From contig JAAZOE010000154.1 in NCBI GenBank assembly GCA_012797915.1, positions 1 through 9,890 of the forward strand: DNA of 9,890 nucleotides. Reading direction: 5' to 3'. This DNA is from Candidatus Zixiibacteriota bacterium (lineage in GTDB: Bacteria; Zixibacteria; MSB-5A5; GN15; JAAZOE01). The position numbers and the translations under genes are program-made. Shown here piece by piece: positions 5,859 through 9,890 of this stretch. Numbering within the stretch: position 1 is the stretch's first letter; each line of letters opens with the position of its first letter. The notes under the pieces are model-generated. The model did not search any database and had not been told where the DNA came from. It was given only the letters and a program-made list of their open reading frames with translations.

Positions 5859-6544
5859 TCCCTTATAAGTGTATTCATACCCCCCCCCGAGAGTCCTTTC
5901 GCGGTCAAATCATAATCATTCCAGACGCGGCCATCCGCATCCCGATGTTTAAATCTTTTCAGGTACTCCGCGTCATGTGGTTTATATTGCTGGTTCCATT
6001 TCCATTTCGACGTTTTCGTATAAAAGAAAATTGTATCTGTGTTGGCCCCGTATCTGTTTGGGTCGCTATGGGCACTGGTTCTCTGCCACGTGATTTCATT
6101 CCGAAAGTTCGTTATCCCGAAGACTTGATCAAGCAGTACTTTCAAATAATGACTTGCCGTCGGGTCGCAGTGCAAATAAAGGGAACCGGTGGGTTTTAGG
6201 ACGCGGTGAAGCTCCACCAGCCGAATCGCCATCATCGTCAAATAAGCCATTAGATTGGTCGTGCCCATGAAATCCTTGAACGCCTTCATCATTTCTTTTA
6301 GTTCCAGCGAAAACGTCCCTTCCATTATCTCATCAAAGGCTACCTGCGTCTCCTGCGTCCAGTACCAGGTATCTTCAAACGCCTGAATCTGGGCCGTCGC
6401 CGCCCTGCCGGTCTTATCCTGGAATATCACATTATAAGCCCGCTGTGAATTAAATGGCGGGTCCAGATAGATCAAATCTACCGATTCATCCTTGATGTAC
6501 TTGCGAAGGATGTACAAATTATCGCCAAAATACAGGGTATTCAT
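5855..6544 (-). CDS. DNA methyltransferase-nuclease fusion, N-terminal part: beta-class N4/N6 methyltransferase
   Basis: This 229-residue frame encodes the front of a site-specific DNA methyltransferase. It has NTLYFGDNLYIL (2-13), catalytic motif IV LDPPFNS (27-33, DPPF), AFEDTWYWT (55-63), ELHRVLKPTGSLYLHCDPTA (111-130) and NEITWQRTSAH (149-159), then a target-recognition segment ending GRVWNDYDLTAKGLSGGG. After the G run it switches to MNTLIRE and stops. Adding one G (or removing two) gives GGGYEYTYKGVKSLWRVP and joins it to the frame ending at 4956, for a protein of about 529 residues. The ATG at 6544 is chosen over the GTG at 6553 because GAGGAG lies eight bases before it. Alone, this part lacks SAM-binding motif I and should be inactive. 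It is transcribed against rho, with a gene-free stretch upstream. The modified base and target are unknown. Confidence 0.9.
   Translation of the reverse strand: MNTLYFGDNLYILRKYIKDESVDLIYLDPPFNSQRAYNVIFQDKTGRAATAQIQAFEDTWYWTQETQVAFDEIMEGTFSLELKEMMKAFKDFMGTTNLMAYLTMMAIRLVELHRVLKPTGSLYLHCDPTASHYLKVLLDQVFGITNFRNEITWQRTSAHSDPNRYGANTDTIFFYTKTSKWKWNQQYKPHDAEYLKRFKHRDADGRVWNDYDLTAKGLSGGGMNTLIRE
5880..5888 (-). repeat. Run of nine G (coding strand) at the frameshift of the methyltransferase gene
   Basis: Nine C on the plus strand (nine G on the coding strand) sit precisely where the methyltransferase frame breaks. With nine, translation runs into MNTLIRE-stop; with ten or seven it is open into the C-terminal half. 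Such a tract is either a slipped-strand phase-variation site or a homopolymer sequencing error. Confidence 0.9.
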
Positions 6545-6936
6545 ATTTCCCACTCCTCAATCTGCCTCTATGCACTGGCGGTTGATGATCGCCGCCAACG
6601 GTCCGCATAGTCTCAATGTTAGTTGAACCAAATCGAAAACGCAACAACTGATTACGCCCGGTGCCCCACCCAGAATTCCCGCCTCCGGCGGGAACTGTCG
6701 GGTGGGCTTTCAAGATTACCGGGTACCCCGCCGAACCGGTGGGTTCAAGTGACGATATCTGTGATTTGTTACGGCCGCATACACTTGCATAAAACAAGCA
6801 ATCATCACATATCCAGAAAACTGACATTCTCTGCCGGATGCGACGCTAAATCAACACCGAGTTGGTGGTAAAGTACAGTCCAGCGCCATTTATAGGAGCC
6901 CTATTTTTCGTGTGATATGGAAGGAGGCTTATCGCC
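6545..6936. other. Gene-free spacer between the methyltransferase and the STGPKTPEGK-family gene
   Basis: About 390 bases separate the two divergent genes. Open frames in it (up to about 100 codons) run through the palindrome at 6665-6706 and look like chance: no ribosome site, no recognisable motifs. I see no convincing promoter boxes, though both genes need one here. The last 20 bases hold the strong ribosome site AAGGAGG (6921-6927) of the downstream gene. Confidence 0.6.
6665..6706. repeat. Two-tier palindrome (REP-like)
   Basis: An outer perfect 7-bp stem, CCCACCC (6665-6671) with GGGTGGG (6700-6706), encloses an inner perfect 8-bp stem, TTCCCGCC (6676-6683) with GGCGGGAA (6687-6694), around a three-base loop TCC. 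The two stems are split by a small internal loop (AGAA opposite CTGTC). The form, size and GC content are those of a dispersed palindromic repeat or a stable RNA hairpin; a short CTTT follows on the plus strand. Confidence 0.5.
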
Positions 6937-7659
6937 ATGTCGGCAAGCAAGAAACGAATCGAGGCCAACCGGGCCAATGCCAAGAAATCCACCGGCCCCA
7001 AGACCCCGGAAGGCAAACGGATATCCAGCCGCAACGCCACCACCCACGGCCTCTACTCCAAGGACCTCATCGTCGATTCCCCGCACCTCAAGGAAAACCA
7101 GGCGGAGTATGACCTTATCCTCACCGCTCTGAAAATGGAACTCAAGCCCGAGGGCGTTCTGCAGGGGTTCCTCGTCCGCAAAATCGCCAATTGCCTCTGG
7201 CGTTCCGGCCGCGTCGTCCGCGCCGAGTCCGCCCAAATCAAACGCCAACTGCACTTCCTCAGCGATTCCCTTCCCCGCAGCATCGCCATCGGCGTCGAAT
7301 CCATCCCCCAGGGCGAGGCCGCCAAAGATATTTCGCGGTACGAATTGCGCCTCGAACGCCAGTTGGCCCGCACTCTCAACCTGCTCATGCGCCTGAAAAA
7401 ATCCCGATCTTCATCACTTTCTGACCCTCTTATGGAATATGTGACGCGCAAACTACCCGACCTGCCGCAAGACAACCAGTCCGCCAGCGGCGTACCCACA
7501 CACCCCGTTCCGGCAGGTCTTTCGGACCCGGCCGGGCCGGGGCCGTGTGACCTGCCGGACTGCGATGAAGACTCCATTATCGTGGGGCCCCCGGAAAATG
7601 AGCAAACGAACCCAATTACTCCCGCCCCGGTCGAGGCCAATTCAATGCCCGACAAATAA
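6937..7659 (+). CDS. Uncharacterised protein of the STGPKTPEGK-motif family
   Basis: The 240-residue soluble protein opens with a very basic segment, SKKRIEANRANAKKSTGPKT (4-23), then PEGKRISSRNATTHGLYSKD (24-43). I recognise this signature from uncharacterised proteins present, often in several copies, in planctomycetes and many environmental bacteria; no function is established to my knowledge. A helical region follows (AEYDLILTALKMELKP, GFLVRKIANCLWRSGRVVRA) and a second one, RYELRLERQLARTLNLLMRL (about 129-152). There is no signal peptide or membrane helix. The Lys/Arg-rich start could bind nucleic acid, which is only inference. The last 60 residues are Pro/Gly/Asp-rich, low in complexity and overlap an inverted repeat, so this tail is probably not part of the conserved domain. 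The start is secure: AAGGAGG lies nine bases before the ATG. Confidence 0.82.
   Translation: MSASKKRIEANRANAKKSTGPKTPEGKRISSRNATTHGLYSKDLIVDSPHLKENQAEYDLILTALKMELKPEGVLQGFLVRKIANCLWRSGRVVRAESAQIKRQLHFLSDSLPRSIAIGVESIPQGEAAKDISRYELRLERQLARTLNLLMRLKKSRSSSLSDPLMEYVTRKLPDLPQDNQSASGVPTHPVPAGLSDPAGPGPCDLPDCDEDSIIVGPPENEQTNPITPAPVEANSMPDK
7509..7559. repeat. 11-bp inverted repeat inside the tail of the STGPKTPEGK-family gene
   Basis: TCCGGCAGGTC (7509-7519) and GACCTGCCGGA (7549-7559) are perfectly complementary and enclose a 29-base GC-rich centre built from CCGG/GGCC units. It codes for the Pro/Gly-rich stretch near the C-terminus. It looks like a palindromic repeat inserted in, or fused to, the end of the gene. 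Confidence 0.5.
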
Positions 7660-7741
7660 TTGACCCAATGCGACCGCATCGGCCACAACGGCTTCGTCTT
7701 GGGTTCGCTTGGCTCCGTTCCCGCGTGAGAAACGGCTTGGC

Positions 7742-7763
7742 GAGGAGGGGAAAAATGACATAG
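7742..7763 (+). promoter_or_regulatory. Strong ribosome site leading to a two-codon mini-ORF before the M50/HlyD gene
   Basis: GAGGAGGGG (7742-7750) is the best ribosome site in this gap, but the ATG it fits (7755) opens only ATG-ACA-TAG. The large gene starts at the ATG at 7772, nine bases after that stop and in another frame, 21 bases from the ribosome site. Either ribosomes terminate and restart (coupling), or the site is coincidental. Confidence 0.4.
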
Positions 7764-7771
7764 ATTACGGC

Positions 7772-9890
7772 ATGGCCGAACAGGGAATGTGGCCCAAATT
7801 ACGACAGGATCTGGTCGTCTCGGAACAGCCGCAAAGCGACGGGACGACTGTCTATATCCTCAAAGACCCGATCACTTTCCGGTACTTCCGCGTGCGGGAA
7901 GTGGAGTATTTCCTCGTCCGGCAGTTCGACGGCGCCACCGATTATGACACCATCGCCTCGCGGGTGAAAGAGAAATTCGCCGTCGATATCGCATCCGATG
8001 ATATCCGGCAGTTCGCCCAGCATTTAGACAGTTTTTATTTCTTCGAGGGGGGCAAGGCCGAATACGAAGTGTCATCGGGACGGTATATCGGGCGGCGGAA
8101 GAAATCAATCTTTTCGAGGATTCTGTTTATCAAGCTCAGCGCATTCAACCCGGATCGGATGCTGAAAAGGCTGCTCCCCCCCGTGCGGTTCTTATTCTCC
8201 CCCTGGATGGTGGCGGCCATGATCGCGGTGGTGATCGGCGGGTTCGCGCTGTACAGCGCCAATGTCGAATCGTTCCGGTTCAATCTGAGCGAGATATTTT
8301 CGCTGGGATCGATCATCCTGATCATGATTTCGCTGGGGGCGCTGATTCTGATTCATGAGATGGCCCATGCGCTGACCTGCACCTACCATGGCGGGCAGGT
8401 GCGGGAGATGGGGTTCCTGTTGTTGTATTTCCAGCCCTGTTTCTATTCCAACCTGTCCGATTCATGGATGTTCGAAAGGAAATCGGCGCGGCTGGCGGTG
8501 CTATGGGCCGGGTTGTTTTTGCAGATGGTGCTGTTTGCGCTGGCGGTGGCGGGATGGCGGGTGACGGTGGTCGGGATGACGATCAACACGCTGTTCTGGC
8601 TGATCGCCAACGTTTGTCTGGTGACGCTGTTGTTCAATCTCAATCCGTTGATCAAGCTCGATGGGTACTACCTGCTGTCGGAGATCGTGAATATCCCGAA
8701 TCTTCGCAGCCGGGCATTCGCCTATCTGGGCGGACGGATCCGGCGGATGACCGGGCTGGAGATCGAGGCATCGGATGTCACCGGGCGCGAGCGAAGGATT
8801 TATTGGATCTATACCCTGCTGGCCGGATTGTATAGCCTGTTTCTGATCGGATATTTCGCGGTTCTGGTGTATCGAGTGCTGGTCGAACGATATGAGGGAT
8901 TTGGATTTGTCTTGTTTTTGGCCCTGGCGGCGCTTATCTTGGTCAAACCGATCGGTCGCACGACGCGATTTCTGTTTAGCCGTGAGGTGGTAAGCGCGAT
9001 GGTAGGGAAACCTCGCAATTGGATCGCCCTGATTCTGATTCTGGCGGCCATCATCATCGTCTTCTTCCTGATACCGTTTCCGCGGAATGTCGGCGGCGAT
9101 GTGATCGTCCGTCCGCTGGCCGAATACAGCATGGCCCTGCCGTCCGGCGAGGCGAGGCTGGAGCTGAACCTGCGCGAAGGGGGCCGGGTCCATCGGTTCA
9201 ACAGCGAACATATCCAGCTATCGACCGGCGACTTGGCGGTGCTGCAGGTGACACCCTTGGTGCGCGAGGGGGACACGGTGCAGAAGGGAGACACGCTGGC
9301 GGCGATCGTCTCCAATCAGGTGTCATCGAATCTGGGCGCGGCCCGGGCGGAGCTGGATCGGCTGTACGGCGAGGTGGCCCTGGCGCAGTCGCCGCCGAAA
9401 CCGGAGGAGGTGGCCACGGCCCAGGCCTCGGTCAACGCCGCGCAGTCGAGCGTCGACCAGTTGAAGAAGGATATCGAGCGGAACCAGTCGCTATTCGACA
9501 AGAAGTTGATCGCCAAGCAGGTGCTGGAGCAAAGCCAGTCGGACTATGATATCGCGGTGTCGCGGCTGAAGGAGGCCAAGGCGCGGCTGCAGCTTCTCAA
9601 GGCTCCGCCCAAGAAGGAAGAGCTGGCCATCCTGCAATCGAAAATCGCCACGCAGGAGGCCAATATCGAGTACTTGACCACCCAACAGGCGGCGCAGGTG
9701 GTCACCTCGCCGATCGACGGCGAAGTGGTGCTGCTCTATCGCAACAACCTGCTGATCAAGGTGGCCTCGCTGGCGCTGGTGGAGGTGGCGGTGCCGGTGT
9801 CGGACGCCTACCTGGAATATGTGACCGATGAAGCCTCGGTGCGGATGAAGGTGCGGACCTATCCGGACGAGATGTTCAAAGGGGTGGTCA
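7772..9890 (+). CDS. PqqD-like / M50 zinc metallopeptidase / HlyD-type adaptor fusion (runs off the right edge)
   Basis: The frame is open for 706 codons to the window edge, so the end is missing. Residues about 10-95 (VYILKDPITFRYFRV, LVRQFDGATDYDTIASRV) look like a PqqD-type peptide-binding winged-helix module. Residues about 140-435 hold some seven membrane helices with the zinc motif HEMAH (195-199) and the third ligand in NPLIKLDGYY (291-300, Asp297), that is, an M50/site-2-protease-like core. After the last helix (416-434) comes a periplasmic part: half a lipoyl-like domain (VREGDTVQKGDTL, 497-509), a long coiled coil (about 522-640, with the repeated pair PPKPEEVATAQ and PPKKEELAILQ) and the second half (VTSPIDGEVVLL, 644-655), as in HlyD/RND membrane-fusion proteins. 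Such fusions are often encoded with peptide exporters or RiPP clusters. The start at 7772 is the first ATG; a TTG at 7709 is the only upstream alternative. Confidence 0.87.
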   Translation, partial: MAEQGMWPKLRQDLVVSEQPQSDGTTVYILKDPITFRYFRVREVEYFLVRQFDGATDYDTIASRVKEKFAVDIASDDIRQFAQHLDSFYFFEGGKAEYEVSSGRYIGRRKKSIFSRILFIKLSAFNPDRMLKRLLPPVRFLFSPWMVAAMIAVVIGGFALYSANVESFRFNLSEIFSLGSIILIMISLGALILIHEMAHALTCTYHGGQVREMGFLLLYFQPCFYSNLSDSWMFERKSARLAVLWAGLFLQMVLFALAVAGWRVTVVGMTINTLFWLIANVCLVTLLFNLNPLIKLDGYYLLSEIVNIPNLRSRAFAYLGGRIRRMTGLEIEASDVTGRERRIYWIYTLLAGLYSLFLIGYFAVLVYRVLVERYEGFGFVLFLALAALILVKPIGRTTRFLFSREVVSAMVGKPRNWIALILILAAIIIVFFLIPFPRNVGGDVIVRPLAEYSMALPSGEARLELNLREGGRVHRFNSEHIQLSTGDLAVLQVTPLVREGDTVQKGDTLAAIVSNQVSSNLGAARAELDRLYGEVALAQSPPKPEEVATAQASVNAAQSSVDQLKKDIERNQSLFDKKLIAKQVLEQSQSDYDIAVSRLKEAKARLQLLKAPPKKEELAILQSKIATQEANIEYLTTQQAAQVVTSPIDGEVVLLYRNNLLIKVASLALVEVAVPVSDAYLEYVTDEASVRMKVRTYPDEMFKGVV

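Noticed and set aside
6519..6871. Small frames on both strands in the spacer upstream of the methyltransferase
   Set aside because: They translate through the palindrome at 6665-6706, lack ribosome sites and have no recognisable motif.
8176..8182. Run of seven C in the M50/HlyD gene as a second phase-variation tract
   Set aside because: The frame is continuous across it (Leu-Pro-Pro-Val) and seven is short for frequent slippage in GC-rich DNA; nothing suggests a switch.
8464..8835. 123-codon plus-strand frame inside the M50 peptidase region
   Set aside because: It overlaps the continuous frame that carries HEMAH, the LDGYY ligand and membrane helices; it is a frame shadow.

Overview
The window looks like a piece of chromosome from a Gram-negative, GC-rich bacterium, probably an uncultured member of the Fibrobacteres-Chlorobi-Bacteroidetes relatives (Zixibacteria-, Latescibacteria- or KSB1-like). 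That placement is an inference. It rests on the gene order panD / GlmU-type uridylyltransferase / small exported Tyr-Gly-rich protein / LytR_C protein / rsfS / rho, on several secreted proteins, and on the GC-rich palindromes between genes. No rRNA, tRNA, CRISPR array or complete insertion sequence was found.

Layout. (1) 1-510, minus strand: start of a secreted protein of unknown function that runs off the left edge; it is not a closed ORF, but its signal peptide and ribosome binding site are clear. (2) 511-775: divergent intergenic region with two candidate sigma70-type promoters, two short palindromes and a strong hairpin just before panD. (3) 776-4783, plus strand: a compact housekeeping run. 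It comprises panD (beta-alanine for pantothenate/CoA), a one-domain GlmU-like nucleotidyltransferase overlapping panD by one base, an exported protein with a Tyr/Gly-rich tail, a membrane-anchored LytR_C protein, rsfS (ribosome silencing) and rho (transcription termination). (4) 4782-4955: a cluster of perfect hairpins between convergent genes, the first being the likely rho terminator. (5) 4956-6544, minus strand: an AT-richer, probably acquired restriction-modification gene, an N4/N6 beta-class DNA methyltransferase fused to a PD-(D/E)XK (Mrr-like) nuclease. It is split by a frameshift exactly at a run of nine G. (6) 6545-6936: no gene; it carries a large two-tier palindrome. (7) 6937-7659: a protein of the widespread but uncharacterised family with an STGPKTPEGK N-terminal motif; its tail contains a long inverted repeat. 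(8) 7772 to the right edge: a large polytopic protein joining a PqqD-like N-terminus, an M50 (site-2-protease-like) zinc peptidase membrane core and an HlyD-type periplasmic adaptor.

How it fits together: the left half is core metabolism and gene expression, the right half is accessory. The two most interesting items are the G9 tract at the break point of the restriction-modification fusion, which could be a phase-variation switch or merely a sequencing indel, and the PqqD/M50/HlyD fusion, a type often seen beside exporters of modified peptides.
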